64,000 nucleotides of DNA from Planctomycetota bacterium. Lineage in GTDB: Bacteria > Planctomycetota > UBA1135 > UBA2386. Under the pieces are notes generated by a model. It ran no database searches, had not been told where the DNA came from, and was given only the letters and a program-made list of their open reading frames with translations. Positions 26,348-34,485 of this stretch are shown piece by piece (position 1 is the stretch's first letter; each line of letters opens with the position of its first letter). The stretch lies in NCBI GenBank assembly GCA_016794425.1, contig JAEUHR010000035.1, forward strand, positions 45,750 to 109,749, in the 5' to 3' direction. The position numbers and the translations under genes are program-made.

Positions 26348-26920
26348 ATGGAGACGCCGATGCTGAACGACCCCCACAGCCTGTTGCCCGTCGCGTACCG
26401 CGCTGCCGCCCGCATCGTGAAGAGCCGCCTGATGGCCGAGGAAGCCAGCGAGCGCGCGCTGTATCTGCTGACGCTCACGACGCTGAAGGGCTGCCCACCG
26501 CAGCGCCCCGAGGCCTGGCTGCGCGTGGTCGCGCGCCGTTCGGCATGCGCGATCCTGCGTTCGGAGTGGGGCCGCACGCAGCCGCTGGCGACCGACGAAC
26601 TGCCGGCGCAGCCGGTCGAACGCCGCTCGCCGCGGCCGTGGCTCGGCGACTTCGTGCGCGAACACCTCGCCGCCGCACTGTCGCCGCGGCAGCGCGACGC
26701 GATCGACGCGGTGCTGCACTGCAACGGCACCCGGGCCGCGGCGCGGCGGTGCGGCATGCAGCCGCGCGACTTCCGCCGCTCGCTCGGTGCGATCTCGCGC
26801 AAGGCGCGCGCACTGTGCGCGGCGCACGGCGCCGGGGCGGAGTTCACCGAAGACTGGCCGACTCCGTTGCCCCCCGGCGCTCACCGCGGCGAAGGCCCGA
26901 CTCAGCGCGAGCCGGCGTAG
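26348..26920 (+). CDS. Sigma-70-like (ECF-type) regulatory protein
   Basis: A 190-residue protein with the two-domain layout of small ECF sigma factors. Residues 10-75 resemble region 2: an N-terminal helix, then AYRAAARIVKSRLMAEEASERALYL in pieces and RPEAWLRVVARRSACAILRSE. Residues about 115-160 resemble region 4 (LSPRQRDAIDAVLHCNGTRAAARRCGM, then a recognition helix RDFRRSLGAISRKARAL). Similarity is clear in pattern but weaker than for the ECF gene at 44698-45378, and no anti-sigma gene is adjacent. It may act as a divergent sigma factor or a sigma-derived regulator. Its 3' end overlaps the convergent lipoprotein gene by 19 bases. Confidence 0.6.
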   Translation: METPMLNDPHSLLPVAYRAAARIVKSRLMAEEASERALYLLTLTTLKGCPPQRPEAWLRVVARRSACAILRSEWGRTQPLATDELPAQPVERRSPRPWLGDFVREHLAAALSPRQRDAIDAVLHCNGTRAAARRCGMQPRDFRRSLGAISRKARALCAAHGAGAEFTEDWPTPLPPGAHRGEGPTQREPA

Positions 26921-28710
26921 GTGCCGCGCACCGCGTGGTCGTGGCGCAGGCCGCCGTCGCCTTCGTCGGTCAGCTGCGTGGCGTCGGTACCGTCCCAGAC
27001 GAACAGGTCGGTGTTCGTGTTGGTGCCGACGATCCGCGTGAACAGGATCGTGCCATCGAGCGTGCGCGCCGCGAACGCGTCGTCGCCGGTGGTGTCGCTG
27101 ACGACCACCGAGGCGGTCGCCGACGCATCCCACATCGACAGGTCGGTCTGCGACGCGACGGTCAGCTCGTAGACGAAGTCGCCGGCGTCGATGCCGTTGC
27201 CGCCGAACGCGAGACCGGTGCCGGTGATCGCCGTGCCCCAGGTGCCGGCCGACACGTCGAACACGTTCAACGCCCCGCCGTCGGCGCGCACCGCGACGAC
27301 GTCGCCGTTGGTCAGCTGCGACACCGAATCGTCGACCGCGCCGCCGGCCGCCCAGGTCTGCGTCACGGGCGTCGCGATCAGCGACGTCGCCAGCAGCGAG
27401 CTCGTCGCGCCGCTCGGCAGTACGAGCGCCCAGGCCGTCGTGCCGTCCGACGTCACCGCCAGCACGGCGCTGATGTCGTTCGAGTTGCGCACCGTCGCGC
27501 TGGTGGCCGAGTCGAGGTCGTAGAAGAAGGCATCGACCTCGGTGCCGCTGACGACGCGCTGCAGCACCACTTCGTTGCCGGCGCCGATCGCCGAGAACAG
27601 GTCGTAGCTGCCGGCCGTGAACACGCCGCTGATCGACGTCGACTGGCCGTTCGCCGGATCCCAGGCGTAGATGTCGCTGACGACGCCGGTCCGCGCCGCG
27701 AACACCACCTGACTGGCGGTGCCGTGGTCGTGGTAGACCTTGTTGTGCGCGGCGATCGCCGAGACGTCGCTGCCGATCTCGACCAGGCCGGTCGCGACCC
27801 GGTAGTAGAACAGGTCCGCTTCGCCGCCCGTGCCGATGCGCGTGAACACGACGCCGCCGTTCGGCAGCACGTCCTGCAGCTGTTCGTCGGTGGCCGCATC
27901 GCCGACCACGAACGTCTCGTCCTCGGTCAGGTCGTAGCCGTAGACGTCCGCCTGGCCGCTCGAGCCGACTTCGTAGAACACGAGGTCGCTGCTGTTGACC
28001 AGCACGGTGACCGACGACAGCACGCCCTGCGCGATGTCGCGGGCGAGCCCGGTCAGCGGGTTCCACACGAACAGGTGCTGGTCGTTGCCGCTGCCGGTCG
28101 TGTAGACGATCCGGTTGTCGCTGGTCTTGGCGCGGTAGGTCGCGGGCACCTCCTCGTCGGCGCCGAGCCGCACGGCGCGGCGTTCCATCGGATCGTAGAC
28201 CCACAGCTGCTGGCCCGACGACGCGGCGACGTGGTAGACCGCGCGGCCGTCACCGAGCCCGGTGACGAACGTCGGCACCGCCGACGCGGCGGCGATGCGC
28301 ACGAACGACTCGGTGCCCGAATCGAGCAACAGCAGGCCGCTGGTGTCCTCCTGCACGACCGCGAAGTTCGCCGACGTGACGCGCACGCGGAACGTGCCGG
28401 TCGTGGTCTTGGCGCCGTCGCTGACCGTGAACTCGACGTCGTGCTCGCCCATCGAGTCGAACGTGTTCGAGTAGGTGTCGCCGGCGAACGAGCCGCCACC
28501 GGTCGCCACCGCGTAGGTCAGCGGCGCGCCCTCGCGATCGCTGACGAAATCGCCGAGGTCGAGCGTGAACGTGCCGCCGGTCGTGGACTGCAGCGGCACC
28601 TCGTCGATGCGCGGCGAGGCGTTGCTGACATTGCTGCCGCCGCCGCACGCGGCGGCCAGCAGGCCGGCCAGCGCGCACAGGCGCGTGGAACGGTTCGTAC
28701 GAGGATCCAT
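26902..28710 (-). CDS. Predicted lipoprotein with beta-propeller-like repeats
   Basis: A 602-residue exported protein. The signal ends in a lipobox LAAAC (Cys22) followed by GGGSNVSN, so it is predicted to be lipid-anchored. Residues 35-115 look like an Ig/cadherin-like domain (FTLDLGDFVSDREGAPLTYAV in pieces, DVEFTVSDGAKTTTGTF). The remainder consists of about a dozen repeats of the form x-DLF-V-W-D-x-x-x-G, for example DQHLFVWNPLTG, ADVYGYDLTED, TDLFVWDGTD, typical of TolB/WD-like propellers. It may bind a partner at the cell surface; no enzyme motif is present. Its 3' end overlaps the sigma-like gene tail-to-tail. Confidence 0.72.
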   Translation of the reverse strand: MDPRTNRSTRLCALAGLLAAACGGGSNVSNASPRIDEVPLQSTTGGTFTLDLGDFVSDREGAPLTYAVATGGGSFAGDTYSNTFDSMGEHDVEFTVSDGAKTTTGTFRVRVTSANFAVVQEDTSGLLLLDSGTESFVRIAAASAVPTFVTGLGDGRAVYHVAASSGQQLWVYDPMERRAVRLGADEEVPATYRAKTSDNRIVYTTGSGNDQHLFVWNPLTGLARDIAQGVLSSVTVLVNSSDLVFYEVGSSGQADVYGYDLTEDETFVVGDAATDEQLQDVLPNGGVVFTRIGTGGEADLFYYRVATGLVEIGSDVSAIAAHNKVYHDHGTASQVVFAARTGVVSDIYAWDPANGQSTSISGVFTAGSYDLFSAIGAGNEVVLQRVVSGTEVDAFFYDLDSATSATVRNSNDISAVLAVTSDGTTAWALVLPSGATSSLLATSLIATPVTQTWAAGGAVDDSVSQLTNGDVVAVRADGGALNVFDVSAGTWGTAITGTGLAFGGNGIDAGDFVYELTVASQTDLSMWDASATASVVVSDTTGDDAFAARTLDGTILFTRIVGTNTNTDLFVWDGTDATQLTDEGDGGLRHDHAVRGTYAGSR

Positions 28711-28790
28711 GGGCGGACGTGTCTCCGGGTTGCGGTACTGGATGCGGATTCCGACGCCGCCGCATCGGCCACGTCGGCGGCCGGCGATGA

Positions 28791-28807
28791 GGCCGTCCGC
28801 GACGGCC
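28791..28807 (-). terminator. Candidate hairpin downstream of the VLRF1 gene
   Basis: GGCCGT (28791-28796) and ACGGCC (28802-28807) form a perfect 6-bp stem with a 5-nt loop, 27 bases beyond the stop codon of the VLRF1-type gene. No T-run is seen. Confidence 0.35.
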
Positions 28808-28833
28808 CGCTGCCATCGACGCCGCGCGCCGCC

Positions 28834-29508
28834 TCAGCCCGCCGCGCCGGCGCCGAGCACGAGTTCGCCGTGTTCGAGCCAGCCGCGCACGCGCAGCAGC
28901 TCGGCATGGTCGGGCCGGTGCACGTGCAGCGGCAGGCGCTCGAGGCAGGCGTCGTCGGCCGCGAACGGCGGCGCCGGATCCGCGGCCAGCAGGTCGGCCC
29001 AGACGCGCACCGGCGCCGACCGGAACAGCCGCGACGGCGGGCCGTGGTCGCGCCACAGCTCGTGCAGCCGCGCATTGGTCTCGCCGAGCAGCCGCCGCCA
29101 GTTCTGCAGCCGCAGCCGGGCGCCGTAGCGCGACTTGCCGCGCGTCTTCAGATGCGTCGGTTGCGCGTGGCCGTGGCCGCGCACGACGTACTTGCGCAGC
29201 GCCTTGTGGGCGACGAGTTCGCCGTCGACCCAGCAGCCGAGCGCCATCGCGCCGGCGCGCAGCAGCAGCACCAGCTCGACGCCGTGCGGCGGCACGAGCC
29301 GGTCGGCATAGAGCCGCACGCGCTCACCGGGCGACGGCCGCGGCGCGACCGCCGGCGGTCGCAGCGACGCCACACCGTCCGGTGCCACGAACGCGCGCCC
29401 GGCGGCGTCGGCGGTCGCGGCTGGCCAGCGTTCCGCGAACGCCGCCAGCTGCTCGGCGAGCTCGTCGCAGGGAAAGCGCACGCGGCGCAGTGCCGGATCG
29501 GCCGCCAT
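28834..29508 (-). CDS. VLRF1-type (Vms1/ANKZF1-like) peptidyl-tRNA release factor
   Basis: A 224-residue protein whose central part matches the Vms1-like release factor 1 domain, a branch of the eRF1 fold. Visible hallmarks are AHKALRKYVVRGHGHAQ (about residues 100-116), which corresponds to the HK-x-x-x-x-Y-x-x-R-x-x-x-G-x-Q block of Vms1, and SRYGARLRLQNWRRLLGE, which corresponds to the SAG-x-x-LRRYNE helix. Gln116 aligns with the Gln used by yeast Vms1 to hydrolyse peptidyl-tRNA on stalled 60S subunits; the preceding positions are His-Ala instead of Gly-Ser/Gly. The predicted role is release of stalled nascent chains from split large ribosomal subunits in the cytoplasm. ATG at 29508 lies 8 nt after a TACGTT element and is divergent from the ferredoxin reductase gene. 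Confidence 0.72.
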   Translation of the reverse strand: MAADPALRRVRFPCDELAEQLAAFAERWPAATADAAGRAFVAPDGVASLRPPAVAPRPSPGERVRLYADRLVPPHGVELVLLLRAGAMALGCWVDGELVAHKALRKYVVRGHGHAQPTHLKTRGKSRYGARLRLQNWRRLLGETNARLHELWRDHGPPSRLFRSAPVRVWADLLAADPAPPFAADDACLERLPLHVHRPDHAELLRVRGWLEHGELVLGAGAAG

Positions 29509-29516
29509 CGCGCGAC

Positions 29517-29522
29517 AACGTA
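29517..29522 (-). promoter_or_regulatory. TACGTT -10-like element before the VLRF1 gene
   Basis: On the minus strand TACGTT lies 8 nt before the ATG at 29508. It supports that start and a leaderless transcript. Confidence 0.4.
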
Positions 29523-29560
29523 TCCGAACGCGAGCCGCCGCGCGGCCGGTGCGGCGCGGG

Positions 29561-29566
29561 TAGGAT
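29561..29566 (+). promoter_or_regulatory. TAGGAT -10-like element before the ferredoxin reductase gene
   Basis: TAGGAT lies only 6 nt before the ATG at 29573, so the transcript would start at or within a base or two of the start codon. Confidence 0.5.
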
Positions 29567-29572
29567 CCGCGC

Positions 29573-30970
29573 ATGACCGGCATGCAAGCCGCTGCCTTCC
29601 GCATAGCGATCGTCGGCTCCGGGCCGTCCGCGTTCTACACCGCCGAGGCGCTGTGCAAGGCGCACCCGGGCGACCTGCGCGTGGACATGTTCGAACGCCT
29701 GCCGGTGCCGTACGGGCTCGTGCGCGGCGGCGTCGCGCCGGACCACCAGAAGATCAAGGAGGTCGTGCGCATCTACGAGAAGATCGCCGCCCACCCCGGG
29801 TTCCGCTACTTCGGGAACGTCACGATCGGCCGCGATCTGCAGCCGGCCGAGCTGGCCGCCCGCTACCACCAGGTCGTCTACGCGCACGGCTGCGAGAGCG
29901 ACCAGAAGCTCGGTGTGCCCGGCGAAGCGCTGGCCTCGGTGCACTCGGCGACCGAGTTCGTCGGCTGGTACAACGCGCATCCCGACCACCGCGACCGCCG
30001 GTTCGACCTCGCCGCGGCGCGCACGGTCGCGATCGTCGGCAACGGCAACGTCGCGATGGACGTCGCGCGCGTGCTGCTGTGCGATCCGGACCACCTGGCG
30101 ACGACCGACATCGCCGACCACGCGCTGGCCGCGCTGCGGCGCAGCACCGTGCGCGAAGTCGTGCTGCTCGGCCGCCGTGGCCCGGCGCAGGCCGCGTTCT
30201 CGCCGAAGGAGATCGAGGAGATCCACGAACTGCCCGGAGTCGACGTCGCGGTGCGCCCGCAGGACGCCGCCCTGGATCCGCTCAGCGCCGCCTGGCTCGA
30301 GCGCGACGGTTCGCGCAGCCAGCAGCGCAACGTGAAGTTCCTGCAGGAACGCGCCGCGGCCGGCGCCAGCAGCGACGGCAAGCGGCTCGTGTGCCGCTTC
30401 CTGGTCGCGCCGACCGAACTGCGCGGCGAACAGGGCCGGCTGCGCGCGGTGCAGCTGCAGCACATGCGGCTCGAGGCGGCCGCCGACGGCACCCCGCGGC
30501 CGGTGCCAGACGGCGGCAGCGAGACGCTGGCCATCGACCTCTTGTTCAAGGCGATCGGCTACCGCGGCGTGCCGCTGCCGGGCCTGCCGTTTGACGACAA
30601 GAAGGGCATCGTGCCCAACGTCGACGGCCGCGTGGTCGAGGCTGCCGGCGGCGCGGTGCGCCGCGGCCACTACGTCGCCGGCTGGTGCAAACGCGGCCCG
30701 ACCGGCCTGATCGGCACCAACAGCCTCGACGCGAAGGCGACCGTCGCGGCGATGCTGGCCGACCGCGACGCCGGCGCCCTGCTGCCGGGCAATGGCGCCG
30801 ACGTGGTCGACCTGTTGCGCCAGCGCGCCGTCGACACGGTCGACTGGACCGACTGGCAACGGCTCGACGCGTGGGAACGCCAGCAGGGCGAAGCGCGCGG
30901 CAAGCTGCGGCACAAGCTGCCGTCGGTCGACGAGCTGATGCAGACCGTGCGCACGCTGCGCCGCGGCTGA
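29573..30970 (+). CDS. fprA: FprA/adrenodoxin-reductase-type ferredoxin-NADP+ reductase
   Basis: A 465-residue FAD/NADPH enzyme of the adrenodoxin reductase/FprA family (about 450-460 residues is usual). The FAD fold is IAIVGSGPSAFYTAEAL (11-27); LPVPYGLVRGGVAPDH (about 43-58) is diagnostic for the family. The NADP fold appears as VAIVGNGNVAMDVARVLL with LGRRGPAQAAFSPKE. The C-terminus holds the second FAD-contact block YVAGWCKRGPTGLIGTNSLDA. It transfers electrons between NADPH and a ferredoxin in the cytoplasm. An alternative ATG occurs nine bases later. No ferredoxin gene is adjacent; the RNA methyltransferase follows after 52 bases. Confidence 0.92.
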   Translation: MTGMQAAAFRIAIVGSGPSAFYTAEALCKAHPGDLRVDMFERLPVPYGLVRGGVAPDHQKIKEVVRIYEKIAAHPGFRYFGNVTIGRDLQPAELAARYHQVVYAHGCESDQKLGVPGEALASVHSATEFVGWYNAHPDHRDRRFDLAAARTVAIVGNGNVAMDVARVLLCDPDHLATTDIADHALAALRRSTVREVVLLGRRGPAQAAFSPKEIEEIHELPGVDVAVRPQDAALDPLSAAWLERDGSRSQQRNVKFLQERAAAGASSDGKRLVCRFLVAPTELRGEQGRLRAVQLQHMRLEAAADGTPRPVPDGGSETLAIDLLFKAIGYRGVPLPGLPFDDKKGIVPNVDGRVVEAAGGAVRRGHYVAGWCKRGPTGLIGTNSLDAKATVAAMLADRDAGALLPGNGADVVDLLRQRAVDTVDWTDWQRLDAWERQQGEARGKLRHKLPSVDELMQTVRTLRRG

Positions 30971-31009
30971 ACCGTACGCAACGAAGGTGGAACGCCGCCG
31001 CGCCACCGC

Positions 31010-31015
31010 TACCGT
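31010..31015 (+). promoter_or_regulatory. TACCGT -10-like element deciding the start of the RNA methyltransferase
   Basis: TACCGT lies 7 nt before the GTG at 31023. Because a longer in-frame start at 30987 would place this element inside the coding region, it favours the shorter protein. Confidence 0.4.
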
Positions 31016-31022
31016 CGCACCG

Positions 31023-32171
31023 GTGCCGCCCCCGTTCGAACTGTTCGCCGCCTGCTCCCCCGGCCTCGAACCGCTGCTGGCCGCGGAGCTGCAGGCCCTC
31101 GGCACCACACCGCGGCCGCTGCGCGGCGGCGTCGCGTTCGCGGGCGACGTCGACACCGCGATGCGCGCCTGTCTGTGGCTCGGCACCGCCAGCCACGTGC
31201 TGCTGCGGCTGGCCGAGTTCCCGTGCCGTGCGCTCGGCGAACTGCAGCGCAAGGCGTCCTTGCTGCCGTGGCGCGACTGGCTGCGCGCCAAGGTGCCGGT
31301 CGACGTGCACGCGACGTCGCGCGGCTCGCGCGTCTACCACACCGGCGCGATCGCCGAACGGATCGGCAACGCGCTGACTGCGGTGTTCGGCCGCGCGCCC
31401 GCGGCAGCGTCCGCCGGCGCGCCGGCCGCGCGCGTGCACGTGCGCTTCGCCGGCGACGTCTGCACGATCTCGCTCGACGCGACCAGCGAACCGCTGCACC
31501 GCCGCGGCTACCGGCTCGACGGTGCCAAGGCCCCGCTGCGCGAGGACCTCGCGCACGCGCTGGTGCTGGCCGGCGGCATGCCGGCCGACACGGCGGTGCT
31601 CGACCCGTTCTGCGGCGCCGGCACGATCGCGATCGAAGCGGCGGCGCGGGCACTGGGGCTCGCACCCGGGCGGCTGCGCGCGCCGGCACTCGAGCACCTG
31701 GCCCTGTTCGACGACGCCACCTGGCAGCGCGTGCGCAGCGCGGCCGGACCCGCCCCCACCCCCGCCGCCGCGCCGCCGATCGCCGCCGCCGACCGCGACG
31801 CCGGTGCGATCACCGCAGCGCGCCAGAACGCCGAACGCGCCGGCGTCGCCGCGGCGATCGCGTTCTCGGTCGGCGCGTTCACGGCGCACCCGTGGCTGCA
31901 GCCCGGCGGCGCGCCGGCGGCAGGCCTCTTGGCGACCAACCCGCCGTTCGGCCGGCGCGTGGCGGACGGCAAGCAGCTGGTGCCGCTCTACCAGTCGCTC
32001 GGCCACCGCACCGCGGCGCTCGGCGCCGGCTGGCGCCTGGCGCTGCTGGCGCACGACGTGCGGCTCGCGCGCCGCACCGCGCTGCCGCTGCGCGCGGCCT
32101 GGACCACGCGGCACGGCGGCCTGTCGGTCACCGCGCTGACCGCGCCGCTCGGCGCCGTCAGTACCAGCTGA
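31023..32171 (+). CDS. THUMP-domain RNA methyltransferase, RlmL/Trm14-like
   Basis: A 382-residue protein. It begins PPPFELFAACSPGLEPLLAAEL, the usual opening of RlmL-type 23S rRNA guanine-N2 methyltransferases, followed by a THUMP RNA-binding domain (about residues 35-155). The Rossmann-fold methyltransferase domain has DPFCGAGTIAIEAA (194-207, SAM motif I) and the catalytic NPPFG (306-310), an NPPY variant used by N2-guanine or N6-adenine enzymes. It lacks the second methyltransferase domain of E. coli RlmL, so it corresponds to the N-terminal half. GTG at 31023 is favoured over GTG at 30987. The 3' end overlaps the convergent secreted-protein gene by 14 bases. Confidence 0.85.
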   Translation: MPPPFELFAACSPGLEPLLAAELQALGTTPRPLRGGVAFAGDVDTAMRACLWLGTASHVLLRLAEFPCRALGELQRKASLLPWRDWLRAKVPVDVHATSRGSRVYHTGAIAERIGNALTAVFGRAPAAASAGAPAARVHVRFAGDVCTISLDATSEPLHRRGYRLDGAKAPLREDLAHALVLAGGMPADTAVLDPFCGAGTIAIEAAARALGLAPGRLRAPALEHLALFDDATWQRVRSAAGPAPTPAAAPPIAAADRDAGAITAARQNAERAGVAAAIAFSVGAFTAHPWLQPGGAPAAGLLATNPPFGRRVADGKQLVPLYQSLGHRTAALGAGWRLALLAHDVRLARRTALPLRAAWTTRHGGLSVTALTAPLGAVSTS

Positions 32172-33306
32172 CGGTCACGACAGCGGTCGTCGGCAGCGGC
32201 TGCGACAAGTCGAGGTTGGCGCTGTGCCAGACCGCACCCTGGAAGTGCCACGTGTCGCCGGCGCGCGAAGCCGGCACCGGAATGCACCAGCCGGTGCAGT
32301 CGGCGATGAAGAACGTGGACAGGAAGTTCGTGAAGCCGGCGCCGATGCCGAAGTCGACCAGGCCCGGGATCACCGACGGCTGCAGCACGGGGCTCGCCAT
32401 CAGGATCAGCACCTGCGGCCCGGGCCCGCCGGCGTGCAGGTGGAAGCACTGTGTCTGCCCGGCCGGATGCGACGTCTCGGCGGCGAGCACCGGCACGACG
32501 GGATCGACGATCGTGACCTGGACGGTCTGCGTGCCGCACGGCGACGACACGACGATCGGATAGGTGCCGGGAGCCAGGCACTGCGGCGGGTGCACGAAGA
32601 TCGTGCACGGGTTGGCCAGTTCCCACGCGCCGGCGCCGAACGAGCCGGGCGTGTAGGGGCTGAGCTCGATCGGGCCGAAGCTGACGTCGGTCACGGTGTC
32701 GAGCCCGGGGCCGTAGAGCAGGAAGCTGTCGGTGCTGACGGTCGGCAACCGCCACGGCTGCGCGCCCTGCACCGCGAAGTCGCACGCGGTCCCCTGCAGC
32801 GTCACGTGTGCGATCGTGTGTTGCCCCTGGCCCGCCGGGTTGCCGGTGAACGTGAACACGAACGTGACCGGCGCGGTCTGCGCCTTCAGCGACGCGGTGC
32901 CGGCGAGCCACAGGTCGTGGTCGGCGCCGCTCGGCAGCGGCGCGATCGAGCCGACCAGCACCCCGTTGGCGTGCACGACCACGCCGGCGATCGGATCCCC
33001 GAGCGCGCCCGCGGGCGCTTCGCTGCGCCAGCGCAGGTGTTCGTAGCGCACGGCTTCGCCGGCCGCCGGCGTCACCGTGAACGACAGGGTACCGCCGGTC
33101 GTGTTCCACGCCGGTCCGAGACCGAGCCAGCGATCGGCGACGGGCCCGCCGTAGGTGGTCGGCCGCGACGCGACGAGCGGCGACACGGTGGCGAACGGTG
33201 GCTGCGTGCTGGCCAGCGAGTTGGCGTCGAACCCGAAGTAGGCGACGGGTGTCTGGGCAAGCGTGGACGTGGCGAGGGCGAGCACCACGAGGGTGATGCG
33301 GAGCAT
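32158..33306 (-). CDS. Secreted protein of unknown function
   Basis: A 382-residue exported protein. The signal peptide (MLRITLVVLALATSTLA) is followed by Gln18. The mature chain is rich in beta-strand-forming stretches with three later Cys pairs (for example HPPQCLAPGTYPIVVSSPCG and CTGWCIPVP). Residues about 190-270 resemble an IPT/TIG-type Ig fold (YGPGLDTVTDVSFGPIELSPY). The C-terminal 90 residues (LQPSVIPGLVDFGIG, DTWHFQGAVWHSANLDLSQP) share the layout of other secreted tails in the window. No enzymatic motif is visible. Confidence 0.68.
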   Translation of the reverse strand: MLRITLVVLALATSTLAQTPVAYFGFDANSLASTQPPFATVSPLVASRPTTYGGPVADRWLGLGPAWNTTGGTLSFTVTPAAGEAVRYEHLRWRSEAPAGALGDPIAGVVVHANGVLVGSIAPLPSGADHDLWLAGTASLKAQTAPVTFVFTFTGNPAGQGQHTIAHVTLQGTACDFAVQGAQPWRLPTVSTDSFLLYGPGLDTVTDVSFGPIELSPYTPGSFGAGAWELANPCTIFVHPPQCLAPGTYPIVVSSPCGTQTVQVTIVDPVVPVLAAETSHPAGQTQCFHLHAGGPGPQVLILMASPVLQPSVIPGLVDFGIGAGFTNFLSTFFIADCTGWCIPVPASRAGDTWHFQGAVWHSANLDLSQPLPTTAVVTVSWY

Positions 33307-33328
33307 GGCGCGGCGGCGAGGAGAGTGG

Positions 33329-33354
33329 CGCTCCGGGGGAGGCGACCCGGAGCG
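33329..33354 (-). terminator. 9-bp hairpin downstream of the GT2 gene
   Basis: CGCTCCGGG (33329-33337) pairs perfectly with CCCGGAGCG (33346-33354) around an 8-base loop. On the minus strand it lies 57 bases after the GT2 stop and 22 bases before the start of the secreted-protein gene, so it could terminate the former or lie in the leader of the latter (a TAGATT sequence sits just upstream). No T-run follows. Confidence 0.42.
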
Positions 33355-33410
33355 GCCGGGAATCTAGCCAGCGCCGCCGGTCGCCGCCAGACCCAACACC
33401 AGTGCTGGGA

Positions 33411-34412
33411 CTACTTTACGGCCGACCGCCAAGGGCTGCGGGCGGCCAGCCAGCGCGGCGCCACGACGCCGGCGAAGCCGCGCGCGAACTGCCGCAGGCC
33501 CGGTCGCAGGCAGCAGCACTGCCAGGCACGCGCGCGCGCCGCGCGCCATTGCCCCTGCAACGCCAGCCGTTCGGCCTGGCAGCCCAAGTAGTGTGCGAGG
33601 GATCGCCGCAGGTTGCGGCGCACGGCCGGCGCACAGCGGACCGCGCGCGCGACCGCATCGGCGTAGATCGCGACGCCGGCATCGGTCGAGGCACAGAAGA
33701 ACGGCCAGTCGACGGTGCTGAGGTGCGCGAACGTCGGCGCATCGTCGAGCACGGCGAGCACCTCGGGCACCGCGACGAAGCGGCCGCCGGCCAGCGCCAG
33801 CCGGAAGTCCAGCTGCAGGTCCTCGTAGACGCGCAGGCGTTCGTCGTAGCCGCCGAGTGCGAGCAGCGCGGCGCGCCGGTAGATGCAGCACGACGCGATC
33901 AGCGGCGAGCCGCGCGGCAGCGCCATCACCGCGACCGCGTCGTCGACCGGACCGCCGCCGGCCGGGCACGTGAAGCCGACCTCGGCGAAGCGATCGGCCG
34001 GGCGACGGCTGGTCCAGGTGCGGTTCGTGAAGCAGACGACGACGGTCGGATCGGCGAGCCACGGCAGCTGCCGCGCCAGCTTCTCGGGCAGCCAGAAGTC
34101 GTCGCTGTCGAGGAACGCGACCCACTCGCAGCGCGCCTGCCGCACGCCGTGGTTGCGCGCCGCGGACACGCCGGCGTTGCGCTGCGACAGGTAGCGCACC
34201 GCCGTGCCGTAGCGGGCCACCACGGCCGCGGTGTCGTCGGTCGAACCGTCGTCGACGACCAGCACCTCGGCCGCGGGCTGTGTCTGCGCCAGCACGCTGT
34301 CGATCGCGCGGGCCAGCAGGCGAGCCCGGTTGTAGGTCGGGATCACGACGCTGACAGCCGGCAGACCGGCCACGCGTTCACCGCCAGACGGAACCTCGGG
34401 GGCTGGCGCCAC
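33411..34412 (-). CDS. Family 2 glycosyltransferase
   Basis: A 333-residue GT-A glycosyltransferase. VSVVIPTYNRARLLARAIDSVL (split at about residues 20-41), LVVDDGSTDDT (DDGS at 54-57), NAGVSAARNHGV and the DXD-type LDSDDFWLPEKL (102-105) are all present. After residue 250 a helical tail rich in Arg and Ala resembles the C-terminal region of polysaccharide GT2 enzymes. It transfers a sugar from a nucleotide donor in the cytoplasm. The start is uncertain: GTG at 34412 is used; GTG at 34373 would leave six residues before the first strand, and an ATG at 34511 would overlap the divergent dehydrogenase gene. Confidence 0.87.
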   Translation of the reverse strand: MAPAPEVPSGGERVAGLPAVSVVIPTYNRARLLARAIDSVLAQTQPAAEVLVVDDGSTDDTAAVVARYGTAVRYLSQRNAGVSAARNHGVRQARCEWVAFLDSDDFWLPEKLARQLPWLADPTVVVCFTNRTWTSRRPADRFAEVGFTCPAGGGPVDDAVAVMALPRGSPLIASCCIYRRAALLALGGYDERLRVYEDLQLDFRLALAGGRFVAVPEVLAVLDDAPTFAHLSTVDWPFFCASTDAGVAIYADAVARAVRCAPAVRRNLRRSLAHYLGCQAERLALQGQWRAARARAWQCCCLRPGLRQFARGFAGVVAPRWLAARSPWRSAVK

Positions 34413-34473
34413 GGCACCGGCAGTGTGCCACGCGCGGGGCTGGGGTCGCAGCCCGGCGGCGCCATTCCGCGCG

Positions 34474-34479
34474 TAGACT
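34474..34479 (+). promoter_or_regulatory. TAGACT -10-like element before the alcohol dehydrogenase
   Basis: TAGACT lies 6 nt before the ATG at 34486, so transcription would begin at the start codon or within a base or two of it. Confidence 0.5.
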
Positions 34480-34485
34480 GTCGCG

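Noticed and set aside
26311..30594. A single plus-strand open frame of more than 1400 codons across several genes
   Set aside because: It runs antisense to, or out of frame with, the lipoprotein, VLRF1 and fprA genes, and its translation is low-complexity Arg/Ala/His sequence. In DNA with almost no A/T at third positions, stop codons are rare in other frames.
26902..32171. Tail-to-tail overlaps at 26902-26920 and 32158-32171 as signs of frame error
   Set aside because: Both genes in each pair keep good reading frames to their stops, and convergent overlaps of this size are normal in compact genomes.
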